This document shows positions 1 through 8,739 of a DNA stretch of 15,679 bases, piece by piece (within the stretch, counting starts at the first letter, position 1; every line of letters starts with the position of its first letter). A program made the position numbers and the translations under genes. The stretch is from NCBI GenBank assembly GCA_021029095.1, contig JAJOHG010000518.1, positions 1-15,679 of the forward strand, read 5' to 3'. Below the pieces are notes generated by a model, which was not told where the DNA came from, did not search any database, and saw only the letters and a list, made by a program, of their open reading frames with translations. Source of the DNA: Phellopilus nigrolimitatus. Taxonomy: Eukaryota; Basidiomycota; Agaricomycetes; Hymenochaetales; Hymenochaetaceae.

Positions 1-1138
1 ATCAGGAAGAAACGCCGTACGGACGCGTTTGGAAACTTCGGAAGACGTTCCAGCCTCTTCGCTGAAGACTACCCGAGTCAATTTTGGGGACACCTTGTAT
101 TCTCCGAGCTTTACGGTCCACTTGATCGCAGCGATCGACGGTGGTGGGACTCCGGAGTAACTTCAGTGATGGGTTCCTGTGCTTACGCTTTGGCCGCACG
201 TATGGCGCCCGCGCCTTGAGCACTTCATAATCCTCTTTAACGCCTACCGTCGCGGTGAGAGGGCGCGTAATTGAGAATCGGCGGTTCAGGGTCGGATCTT
301 CAAAACGAGCTCAGCACGGTCTTCGAAGCGGCCTCTGTCGCCTCTAGAGTCAAAGGTGACGACGACGGTGCTCTTCTTGTTAGCCTTGATGCGTATTCGA
401 GAGGCAATTTCTCCCAAACGGAAGCTTACACAAGACGTTTTATTTGAGCGCCAATATATCAATGCAGGAATTAGTAGGAACTTACTGTGACGAAGATGCC
501 CTGCTGGTCTGTTGCGAAGAAAGACGAGCATGTATGAGATACATGGATGTAGGATTCGTGTTCTGAATGTCAATAATCTTTGACTTAATGGCAGGTGTAT
601 CGTAATTGTAGTCCACGATTCCGAAATCCAGCCTCTCTTCTGTGATGACCACACCATTCTTGTCTTGCTCGGATTCGTCGAGGGCGCCTTTCAGTGACGT
701 GAATTTCACAGAATTTACATGACGCAGGCCTTTTAAATGATCGTCCCAAATCCAAGTAAGGATAAATGTCGAACACACGTCGCATCGGGTGCAGTTTCGC
801 GGAACATCGAGCTCCTCAGGTCCAGGGTCTTCAGACAGCTCTTGAACTCTCATGGCCTGCAAGTGCTTCCTTCCTCGAGAATGCTGTTTATAAAGGGTCA
901 CGCTCGACAAGTCGACAGAGCAAACCGTACAGAGCACTGGTTTGGATATGCCAGCTAGTCTCTTTTCATTCTGGACCACTCTGCGTTGGTGATTGACGGA
1001 CAAAAGATGCTGATCATACTCGTCGTTCGTCTCGAAGACAAATCGGCACGTCTGGCAAGTGAAGACATCGTGTGAGTACGGACAGTCCGTGCGATGACAT
1101 ACGCCGAAGCTGGATATCTCGTCGCAAATTTGGATCAT
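1..1138 (-). CDS. Mov10/SDE3-like RNA helicase, N-terminal zinc-finger part (partial, frame-disrupted)
   Basis: Two exons are visible: 1138-486 and 424 to the window edge, with a 61-nt GTAAGT...AG intron at 425-485 that joins in phase 2. The start ATG at 1138 opens directly into a CCCH finger (C5, C14, C19, H23). Three C2H2/U1-type fingers follow (C28/C31/H44/H50, C70/C73/H86/H92, C119/C122/H134/H140). Next comes an immunoglobulin-like stretch that contains GRFEDRAEL and, one frame over, FEDPTLNRRFSITRP. This order is what I know from Mov10-like helicases of mushroom-forming fungi, whose P-loop helicase core would lie beyond the left edge. Such proteins unwind RNA and are linked to RNA silencing and transposon control; that role is inferred, since no helicase motif lies in the window. 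The frame changes at the A-run 302-305 (one base missing) and back near 157-166 (one base extra), so a straight reading stops at 286-288. This is either a sequencing error or a pseudogene. Confidence 0.8.
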
Positions 1139-1954
1139 TGAGTGACAGAACTGCTCGAGCTCGAGGTACAGTAGAGACGATCAGGTTGGAATCAACGACA
1201 AACGCGTGTTGTCCGCGCGCAAGTCAAGCACCGATACGGTCAGCTCCTGAGTAGCCGAGCGTTCAGGCATCCTTCGAAGCAAGTACATAGAGAATCACGA
1301 TATGTATGCTCAGAAAGAAAAGAAGAAGAAAAAGGTAGAATGGCTGGAAAGCTACTCCCCCTTAACAAGGAAAGCGGTCCCGGCACACGACGATCTCGAC
1401 TACACCTGGATATCCACATATTACTGATAACCCAATTTGCTCGGAAACACTGCGTAGGATTACTGGTGACTGAAATATTTTGAGATTCTCGACGACCTTG
1501 ATTTCCTGTGCCCGACCTTCTCTTGAAGACATTAAAAAAACTCACGTAGTTTCGTTCTGACTCGACCGTGTCATTTCTTTTTTACGATTCTATCACGAAT
1601 CTACTGGAAATCGGGGAACAAGACCGCGTCTCTGAACTCGGAGCACGCACAGTACTTCGATTAATACTTTGCGCTAGCGTTCTGCGGTCTGCTTTCGCTG
1701 GAGTTGTAGCGTCTATAGAATCTGCATGTAACGGGCCTCGTCTGCTTCAGACAATGAATTACATTGTTTCCAAGGTTCGGACCTCTTGTTCAGCGAAAAG
1801 GTTGAAAAGATGTCCGCGACTCCGCAGCCACCTCGGTGAAGGTGACGTAAGCTACCGTGTTTGGAAAGTGCTTGGCGTGTAGACCGACGACGACCAGCAC
1901 CGTGTAGCACTCATCGCCCACACTGTCCACCGCCGCCTGCTATACGCGCCGACG
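1139..1954. promoter_or_regulatory. Divergent intergenic region between helicase-like and NIPA genes
   Basis: This 816-bp stretch separates two divergently transcribed genes and so should hold both promoters. It contains a purine-rich run around 1310-1337 and a CCAAT motif on the plus strand near 1432. No convincing TATA box was seen close to either start codon. Open frames here on both strands have no recognisable protein features and I treat them as chance. Confidence 0.4.
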
Positions 1955-3648
1955 ATGGTCGACGACAAGTATATTGGGCTCGCGCTGGCCGTCTCGAGTT
2001 CGGCGGCGATTGGGACTAGTTTCATCATCACGAAAAAGGTTCGCCTGACCTCCGCGTCGGCCCACCGCCGCACACAATCGTGCTGATCTTTGGTATTTTT
2101 CATGAACGTCAGGGACTCAACGAGGCCAGCAAAAACTCTGAATATGCGAACGCATCAGATAATTTGGCCTACCTGAAAAGTCCGATATGGTGGGCAGGGA
2201 TATCCACTCGTGAGTTCCAGTTGCCATATATTATTTAGTCGTTGTCAACTCCAAGTTTTCTTCAAGTGGTGATTGGTGAAGGTATGGACAAGAATCATAA
2301 ATTGTAAAGAGACCGAAGACATAAACGCGTTTCAGTCGCCAATTTTGCCGCATACCTGTTCGCTCCTCCAATATTGGTCACGCCTCTCGGTGCGCTCAGT
2401 GTTCTCATAGGGTGAGTCTCATTGCACTCGCACCTCTAGCAAGTTCTAAAGGGTTAATATTTTAAGGGCGGTGCTGGCGTCGTTTCTACTCAAAGAGGAG
2501 CTCGGACATGTTGGTCGCGTCGGATGCGCGTTATGCCTTATAGGGTCCTTGATTATCGTGTTGCATGCCCCACCGGACAAGGAGGTGCAGACGGTGGACG
2601 AGATTCTGCATTATGCTGTTCAGCCAGGTATGCTGCACGATCCATGCCAGGCCGGTTGCTTACGACTTCATTCTCTAGGATTCTTGATGTATGTCTTCAC
2701 GGTCCTGGTCTTCACGCTCGTCATGATCTACGCCGTAGCGCCGAAGTACGGACGCTCAAACCCATTAGTGTATATCTCTATTTGCTCCCTCGTCGGTTCT
2801 GTATCCATCATGTCTATCAAGGGCTTCGGTGTGGCTCTGAAACTCTCACTGAGCGGGAACAATCAGTTCTCGCATCCGAGCACCTACGTCTTCGCAATTA
2901 TCGTCGTGGTGTGTATTTTGGTGCAAATGAACTACTTTAACAAAGCACTTGATACTTTCTCGACGAACGTGTGAGTTCTGTCTGCGTACGTTTGTGCTCC
3001 CGTAAATACTCATGCTGTTCTCCGAACAGCGTAAATCCGATGTACTACGTCTGTTTCTCCACCGCGACCATCGTCGCCTCCCTCATTCTTTTCCAAGGAA
3101 TAAACACGACGGATGGCGTGACGACGGTGTCCCTCCTCTGCGGCTTTGCGATCACATTCCTCGGCGTGCACCTCCTGAACATCAGCCGTGCCCCGGAGCC
3201 TGCGCATATTAGAAACTCTTCGCTCGAAAACGGGCTGATGAACCCGCGGCTAAGCATTTCGGGACGGCTCTCGCTCGACGGATGGAACGGGATAGGGCCG
3301 GGTGGCATCGCCAACGGTGGCCCGGGCTTTCGTGGGGACGGCGCGCCGTATCCGTCAGGTCATGCCCATCGCGGCAGCTTGTACCGGCACCAGACGTCCA
3401 CGCTCTTCAACGCGTTTGGGGACGACGACGAGCTGGAGGGCACAGGGCGCGAGGCGGTCGGCCTGCGACGTTTGCGCGAGGAGTCGGATGAGGAGGCCGA
3501 CCACGATCTCAGCGACCCGGACGAACGCACGCAGCTTCGCTCCGTTGAGCGGAGAGACGAGCGTGGTGGGCGTCTGCAGCGTGTGCGGGAGGGCTCGCGG
3601 AGCCATAGCAGTTCCCCGCGTTTATCACCTCGGCTCGGGGGATCGTAG
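1955..3648 (+). CDS. NIPA-family magnesium transporter (DUF803), 447 aa
   Basis: Splicing seven exons (1955-2038, 2113-2209, 2267-2281, 2336-2411, 2467-2627, 2679-2970, 3030-3648) gives one continuous frame of 447 residues that closely matches the NIPA/DUF803 family. These multi-pass membrane proteins carry Mg2+ and related divalent cations across plasma or endosomal membranes. Visible hallmarks are the N-terminus MVDDKYIGLALAVSSS, the segment APPILVTPLGALSVL, the motif FLLKEELG, and a core of about nine hydrophobic segments ending near residue 310. A hydrophilic tail of about 135 residues, rich in Gly, Arg and acidic residues, follows; such tails vary between fungi. The six introns are 51-74 nt long. 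Exon 3 is only 15 nt. The 51-nt intron at 2628-2678 has no in-frame stop, so retaining it would insert 17 residues. The first intron has an unusual GTTCGC donor. The gene appears complete and undamaged. Confidence 0.95.
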
Positions 3649-4470
3649 CGCGCTGCGCGTTTTGTATCTAATACTTTGGGACTGCGATAGAGTATACCAT
3701 GTTGCGTATAATTTCGGATTCTTCATGCAAATATTTAGACCGGGACATATGTTAATAGCGGTGAGTCTATCATTCGTGCATACTAGCGGGGATTGAATAT
3801 TCAATTCAGGTGGATATTGGCGGGCTCAGCACCAGACGTTTTAGTAGTGCACTTTGCCTATATATACGCTTTTTGACCCGCTGGTTGTCTGAATGAAATT
3901 TATCCTTGGGCGCTGTCTCAAGCTGTCCAACATCTACGAGCACGTTAGGCAGCAAAACCGACTATCAGCATTCAATATCGTGCACTGGCGCGTTCACCCG
4001 CTGTGAAGGCGTCTGATTCGGGCGAGCCCGTGGAATCACAAGAAGACTAGTATCTGCATACCCCTCTCGTGCACTTCACCTATATAATGACGTTAATTTC
4101 TTCAGGCTTGTCATATACGTGCACGGCGAGCGGTACACCCGCTTTCCCTGAGCATGCGCATGCCCCAAATACGGTCTTTTCGCTGTTGTCCCCACTTTGT
4201 GTATTGCCATTTCCGTAGAGCTCTGACTAGCTCTGTCATTTTCTTCTTCCAAACATGAGAGTAAAAAGTACGAGTACAAAATAATAATCGGACTACGTTT
4301 GATAGCAGTGCTAGGGCTCTGACAACCACTCACAGCTTGAGTATTTGAATCGTGTCAAGAATTTGTACCCTGTGCACGAGTACGGAAGTAAAACGAACGA
4401 TGGCGACGATAATCAATCCATTACATAACGTTCACATGCAGTATTGCGGTTCTGGTACGGTAAATCATTA
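3649..4470. other. Gene-poor stretch downstream of NIPA gene
   Basis: This stretch holds the 3' UTR of the NIPA gene and AT-rich non-coding DNA. On the minus strand, reading frames around 4080-4330 are open but have no recognisable domains and do not assemble into a convincing spliced gene. I see no RNA gene or terminal repeat here. Confidence 0.4.
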
Positions 4471-4478
4471 ATAGGTAT

Positions 4479-4562
4479 GGTCAGATATGGCGATCCAAGA
4501 CGTGATCCAAAACGCGATCCAAACTCATGGATCGTGTCCTGGATCACTGTCCATATCTGACC
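4479..4562. repeat. Nested imperfect inverted repeat at the left end of the MITE-like element
   Basis: GGTCAGATATGG at 4479-4490 is repeated as its exact reverse complement CCATATCTGACC at 4551-4562. Further inward, TGATCCA and CGATCCA words also pair with TGGATCG and TGGATCA. The same terminal 12-mer occurs a third time at 5019-5030. So either an 84-bp mini-element sits inside the larger one, or the left terminus was duplicated in inverted orientation. Confidence 0.7.
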
Positions 4563-4875
4563 AGCACGATTCAACCAGCGATCAGACAAGGATCCGAGCA
4601 TGTCCGAAGTTTCTCCGAACGTTTACGTCACTTTTTTTTCTATAAGTCCTTACATGTACAGCGAGATTGTATAAACACTTTATTTAAATTCATTGAAAAA
4701 TGCTCCTGGTCTCATTTTTTTCCAGTGTGACGAGTGCATATAAAAGCTTATGAATCACGATTTAAAAGGGAAGGATCCAGCGTAGACAAGCGGAGGGAGG
4801 GGATCGACTAAACTACTTCATAAGAAAGTAACAAAAAGTGTACAAAATCGTGAGTAAGAGTCAACAATCACGACG

Positions 4876-4925
4876 CGATCCAGACAAGTGAATCGACTCC
4901 AGAGTCGATTCACTTTTCTGGATCG
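4876..4925. repeat. Near-perfect 50-bp palindrome (24-bp arms, 2-nt centre)
   Basis: Arms at 4876-4899 and 4902-4925 are reverse complements with one mismatch. The inner 14 bp of each arm are perfect and surround the two central bases CA. It would extrude as a cruciform in DNA or fold to a long hairpin in RNA. It lies inside the MITE-like element and is built from the same GATCCA-type words. Confidence 0.8.
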
Positions 4926-5034
4926 ATCCAAGCTTGATCGCATGGATCGTGCGGTTTTCGGGGTCCGCGATCCATCAGAACTTCTGTTGGATCGCATTTT
5001 GGATCGCACGTTGAATCGCCATATCTGACCACGC

Positions 5035-5196
5035 CTATTGCTCGACCAGTTGGAAAGGATCAAGACCATGGTCACGCAAAAACTCCAGCACCCGCGCATC
5101 TCTTTTCCTAGGCGGAACGTCTTTGTAGTTCCGGCGGTTTTCGGTCGGTGTGCAGAACAAGCAGGAGCCCCGCATTTCCCGAGCCTCGCGGCCACA
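5035..5196 (-). pseudogene. Possible 3'-terminal coding remnant, 53 codons, unidentified
   Basis: An open stretch on the minus strand ends at the TAG at 5035-5037 and encodes a protein-like sequence that includes SCLFCTPTENRRNYKDVPP and ends in HGLDPFQLVEQ. It has a CxxC pair, then a basic and amphipathic segment. There is no start codon context and it begins just after a stop. It would have to be a last exon or a truncated relic. Upstream on the same strand (about 5200-5380) all three frames are largely open, so I could not choose a preceding exon. Its stop codon falls within the right terminal repeat of the MITE-like element. I do not recognise the family, and chance remains possible. Confidence 0.25.
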
Positions 5197-5946
5197 TCAG
5201 CGGAAACGTGACCAATTTTCGTTTGGTTTCAAATTCTCGATCGACGCAGCTCGTCGCGGTGCCTTCGTCCGTTATTTCTTTTCCGGCGAGGCTTGAAGCA
5301 AGCTTCAGGACCTGTGGAAAGCTGAGCAAGATGCCGCAGTACTTCAACATGCTCAATGTGCAATGTGTCGCGTCTCAGAAACCGGGCGTATGACGATATG
5401 TCGGAAAATGGTTGGAAGATAGAACTATTCTGATAAAATATTTAACTGCTGTCAGTTACAGCGCTTTTCATAACTACGCGGAATCGCGAAAATCCGCGCG
5501 CCACCCACGCCATCTAAAAGATGACACACTCGGTCCCACGACCGTGTTACAAAGATGAAGTGAGATGATCCGAGCTTCGGCATGCGTTTGTTAAGGCAGA
5601 AAGCTTGATGCAATCTGATCTGAACGTTCGGCAACCAGATACAGCCTGATCCGGGCACTCGGCACTCCGGCAAATGCTTAGATGGTAGGATCGTGCGAGC
5701 ATATCTGTCACGCAATCGTTGGCGAGGCGGCACGAGAGTTTTTGCGATTCCGAATAGTTATGATTCATAATATGAAAACAGCTATAAAAGTCTCACTTCA
5801 ATGACAAATGTAACGCAGAACGATGTTCGTGATTGCCCGTTTTGGTAATACATGCGCACTTAGTAAGTACGCAAGCAAGCCCTCTTGACAAACAACGCGG
5901 ACTTTAGACAAAACAATTCAAAAACAAGTGCATAATCGAATCGTAG
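5197..5946. other. Intergenic stretch with an orphan TATA motif
   Basis: No gene is recognised in this stretch. A plus-strand TATAAAAG lies at 5783-5790, but no supported plus-strand gene follows it before the next gene, which is on the minus strand. The reading frames here are short and without domain features. Confidence 0.35.
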
Positions 5947-6112
5947 GAGAAATAAAAAGGTAGAAGAAGTGAGAGGAAAAACTCGTCTTAACAGAAACTG
6001 GGTCCGTCGATAGCCCTAACTCGATGCGAGAAATAAAAAGGTGAAACAAGTGAAATGAAAAATCTTGTCATAAATCAGAAACTGGGTCCGTCAAAAGCCC
6101 TAACTCGATGCG
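5947..6112. repeat. Imperfect tandem duplication, two units of about 81 and 85 bp
   Basis: Unit 1 (5947-6027) and unit 2 (6028-6112) both begin GAGAAATAAAAAGGT and both end with a block that reads CAGAAACTGGGTCCGTC, four variable bases, then AGCCCTAACTCGATGC. The middle parts differ by several substitutions and a 4-nt length change. The block lies about 170 bp beyond the stop codon of the minus-strand gene that starts at 7011, so it may be part of its 3' flank. Confidence 0.85.
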
Positions 6113-6282
6113 AAAAGTCTGTCCCTCTCTCTCCGTGAGCCCTCTTCATCGTCGCCGTCATGCTCCGCAGCCAATCCTAACGAATTATGCACTAGCCCCG
6201 ACGCAATGGGAATTCGGATACGGCATAATCCTGCGTGAAATGTGCCCGAAGAAGACAGCGCGGGGGTCCTCGTGTCGCGCGC

Positions 6283-7011
6283 TTACACATATACGCGCCC
6301 GGGCCTGTATTCGTAGCAACTGGCGACGTCGTGGAAGTCATGCCTATGGACATCCGCGTGCTCCGCGTGCTTTGGCTTTGGCTTGGATTTGTAGTAGACT
6401 GTTGCGTCATTGACTGTTAACATATCTGCTCGTTCGTAGTCCCCTTTTTGCCTTGCAATTTCTTTGAGGGCGTTTTCCAGTAACACGTCGTCGGGGTCCC
6501 TGACGAAATCCGCGAACGCCTTCTTGAGGCGCTTGGAAAGCGGCCCCTTCTCCTCCTTCGCCGGCGGCGGGTATGGGAAGAATCCTGGTGGAAGCGTAAA
6601 CGGCATGGATCCCGCAGGCGGGAGACGCGCGGCGGCAGGATAAGTCGGTGGGGGAGTCGAGCGGGGAGCAGGCGGGGCGTGCGCGTGGGAGTGGGAGTGG
6701 GAATGCTGGGTGGGGGCACGTTGAGGCAGCGAAGCGTTGTAAACGCGGTCTTGATCCGCGAAAGACACACGGCGCGCGGGAGGCTTATTCTGGTGGCGGT
6801 AGTTGTTCCCGCCACGGAGAGCCGAAACAGGGACGCGGTGCGCGATTGAGGTGGGCTGAACCTGCGCACGAGCATGGTACGTTCCGTAATTGTTAGAGTA
6901 GCCACCATGGTCGATGAGCGTCGCATCGCTGTCGCGCCTGTAACCGTGGGTGTTGTTGTATTTGGGATGTTGTTGGCCGTGAGTGTAGTACATATTCGAG
7001 TGCATAGGCAT
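6283..7011 (-). CDS. Hypothetical Pro/His-rich protein, 242 aa
   Basis: A single uninterrupted exon runs from ATG at 7011 to a stop at 6283-6285. I do not recognise the protein. The first 100 residues are rich in Tyr, Asn, His and Gly. A His-Ser alternation lies at about 103-110, a proline-rich segment at 112-150, and a charged, probably helical block at 155-197 that contains GPLSKRLKKAFADF and would be the part most likely to be conserved. The tail is rich in Lys, His and Asp. There is no signal peptide or membrane segment, so it is probably a soluble, largely disordered protein. A TATA box about 95 bp upstream of the ATG supports the chosen start. Its long open frame in low-complexity sequence could in principle be fortuitous, but the TATA box and the ordered C-terminal block argue for a real gene. 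Confidence 0.7.
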   Translation of the reverse strand: MPMHSNMYYTHGQQHPKYNNTHGYRRDSDATLIDHGGYSNNYGTYHARAQVQPTSIAHRVPVSALRGGNNYRHQNKPPARRVSFADQDRVYNASLPQRAPTQHSHSHSHAHAPPAPRSTPPPTYPAAARLPPAGSMPFTLPPGFFPYPPPAKEEKGPLSKRLKKAFADFVRDPDDVLLENALKEIARQKGDYERADMLTVNDATVYYKSKPKPKHAEHADVHRHDFHDVASCYEYRPGRVYV

Positions 7012-7103
7012 CGTCTTGAAAATGGGTGGGGGAGGGTGAGGTGATGATCGTACAGTGAATCGATGTGTTTGGGTGGGGACCGTAAAGCGCAGAACGTGCA
7101 GGC

Positions 7104-7110
7104 TTTTATA
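7104..7110 (-). promoter_or_regulatory. TATA box of the 7011 minus-strand gene
   Basis: The minus strand reads TATAAAA here, 93-99 bp upstream of the ATG at 7011, a normal fungal core-promoter distance. The rest of 7012-7506 is the divergent spacer shared with the plus-strand membrane-protein gene. Confidence 0.55.
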
Positions 7111-7386
7111 GCCTTCCTCGGGCCTGGTAGAGGCGCTGTCTCGGGTCTGTGCTCGCTCTTCATAATGTGGAGTCGACCGCCTTCAAACTTGTGGAAATAA
7201 GAAGGTAAGAACTTCGAAAACAATCAGTTTATTGTGAAAGAAGGCGGAGCAGTGGGAATACATCCGAGACGCGCCGCGATGGCGCTGACTCGGACTGACC
7301 GACGAATCATATTTCACCAGGCGTAACATTTGATTAATATTATTGTTCACGAGTGAGACATTGGGGCAACGGCATCGACGTCCAAA

Positions 7387-7452
7387 ATGTCTCGGATGCG
7401 GAAGCGCCTTGGTGGCGGAAAAGCCACAAAGCCGTGGGAACTCACTTCCTAA
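7387..7452 (+). other. Candidate upstream ORF (21 codons) before the membrane-protein gene
   Basis: A plus-strand ATG at 7387 opens a 21-residue basic peptide beginning MSRMRKRLGGGK and stops 54 nt before the main ATG at 7507. If the transcript starts upstream of 7387, this short frame would be met first by scanning ribosomes and could dampen translation. The transcription start is unknown. Confidence 0.25.
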
Positions 7453-7506
7453 AACACAACCGCTCACGTCGCGATTCAGACGCCAGCGCCGCCGTCGCCG
7501 AGCTCG

Positions 7507-8739
7507 ATGACTGTCGTCAACGCGAGTACATGCGCCTTCGTCGCCGCCGCCATTCTCATCGTCGGCCCATGGCTTTACTTTCTCCTCCCGCCCTCTCCAT
7601 CGCGACACACTCAAACGCGAGTTAAAGCCGGAGCCTCTAATGATGACACGCAGACTCGGCCTCGGACACTCCTCTCGCTGTTCATCGCCATGCATTCGCT
7701 TTGCATCTTATATGCTCTCATCGTGCTCTTCCCGCAGAACATATTCTCGCGCTTGCGCATCCCGCTCTCTGAGCCCGCCGACGCCATTCGTGCGCGCCTC
7801 CTCCACTTCGCACGCTCCCCTACGCTCCCGGGCCCGCTTGAGACACTGCTCGTACGGCTGCAATCATTCGACGCACGCGTTGTGTACGTTCGGTACGCTC
7901 CACTTCTTCTTTTTCCTCCTTCGCGTCTCAAGCCGCCCTTTGGACATGTGCAATAACCGACCAAGTAGTTTCGGCCATGCAGCCCTGCAAGACTGCGCGC
8001 ACTGCGTCTCCCGCGCCGACTTCGCGCTCTATGCCTTTCCGGGTCCCTTGCTTGAGTACGTATGCGAGGCCGCTGTCGTTGGACTCGTCACCATCCGCGG
8101 GAGTGGCCGCGAGCGTCTGCGTATCTGGGCGCTCGCCGCACTTGCTGCCGCCGCGTGTGCCGAGGCGTATTTCGTGTCTGCCACAGACGTCGTATTCCCG
8201 GCTTCCCGTGGTGGTGGCGGAGAGGCGGTGGCGGCGGCGGCAACAGTCATGGTGAGCGTTCACAGGAACATCAATAAAATCACCTTTCGCTGTGGCTGAC
8301 GCAGGCCATTTCTTACACTTGCCAGCTGCACGACACCGCCCAGCGCCTCCGGCACGTGCTCTTCTTCCTCCTCCCACCGCTCCTGCACCTTCTCCCGCCG
8401 TCGCGCGCCCGCACGACCAGCCCGCTCGCCGCGCTCCCGCAGATGCTCGCGCAGGCCGAGCGCACGCGCGCACGCCTGCAGCTCCTGCGGCTTGCCTCCG
8501 CCGCGCGGTCCCGCGCACCTGCGCTGCGCGGGGCGAGCGAGCGGTGGTGGAGCAGGCAGCGCGCGGAGGGTGCTTGCGCACTAGGGGACCGCGAAGTACG
8601 GGAGATGGCAGTAAAGTTGGGCTTGGACTTGGGTGGGGCTGCAGATGATGGTGCGGTGGGAGAGGGTGCGTTGAGGGCAGGGGTAAGAACAGGAGTGGGT
8701 GCTCTCCTGGGCGGCTTTCGCCCGAGCGAATATATGTAG
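7507..8739 (+). CDS. Fungal multi-pass membrane protein of unknown function, 367 aa
   Basis: Three exons (7507-7892, 7969-8251, 8305-8739) join across introns of 76 and 53 nt with good donors (GTACGC, GTGAGC) and acceptors into one 367-codon frame. Hydrophobic segments lie near residues 9-28, 54-76, 156-171, 181-198 and 241-255, so it is probably an integral membrane protein of the ER or another endomembrane. Between the second and third segments is a conserved-looking stretch, FGHAALQDCAHC, with a CxxC pair at Cys138/Cys141, followed by a motif around VVGLVTIRGSGRERLR. The C-terminal 110 residues are Ala/Arg-rich and probably helical. The overall pattern resembles uncharacterised proteins conserved in basidiomycetes; I cannot assign a reaction. 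Codon use is strongly GC-biased, which also leaves long spurious frames open on the opposite strand. Confidence 0.85.

Larger units (their letters stand above)
4471..5038. mobile_element. MITE-like non-autonomous element, about 568 bp, imperfect 26-bp terminal inverted repeats
   Basis: The left end (4471-4496) reads ATAGG, two variable bases, then TGGTCAGATATGGCGAT. The right end (5013-5038) is its reverse complement, with differences at only three positions by eye. The interior carries no credible coding sequence. It is filled with repeated GATCCA/TGGATCG words in both orientations, including a short inverted repeat at the left and a strong palindrome at the right. Terminal inverted repeats plus a short non-coding interior are typical of miniature inverted-repeat elements mobilised in trans by a DNA transposase. 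I could not find a clear target-site duplication, and no transposase lies in the window, so the superfamily is unassigned. The right terminus overlaps the stop codon of a small reading frame at 5035-5196. Confidence 0.65.

Noticed and set aside
4080..4230. Minus-strand 48-codon open stretch ending KPEEINVII, with a possible GTGAGT donor at 4333
   Set aside because: It looks mildly protein-like, but no upstream exon keeps the frame across the candidate intron and there is no start codon. Better treated as chance without homology evidence.
5008..5040. Target-site duplication for the MITE-like element
   Set aside because: The bases flanking the two inverted termini do not match convincingly at any placement I tried.
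6108..6413. Plus-strand 101-codon frame starting at the end of the second tandem repeat
   Set aside because: It is mostly antisense to the 3' end and flank of the Pro/His-rich gene, Arg-rich, with no domain; probably a shadow frame.
7183..7695. Minus-strand open frame spanning the divergent spacer and the start of the membrane-protein gene
   Set aside because: It has low-complexity Arg-rich composition, crosses a divergent promoter and has no family features.
7928..8581. Long minus-strand open frame (about 217 codons) opposite the membrane-protein gene
   Set aside because: It is a product of GC-rich codon bias in the real plus-strand exons: Ala/Arg/Gly-rich, no domain, and it overlaps both introns.
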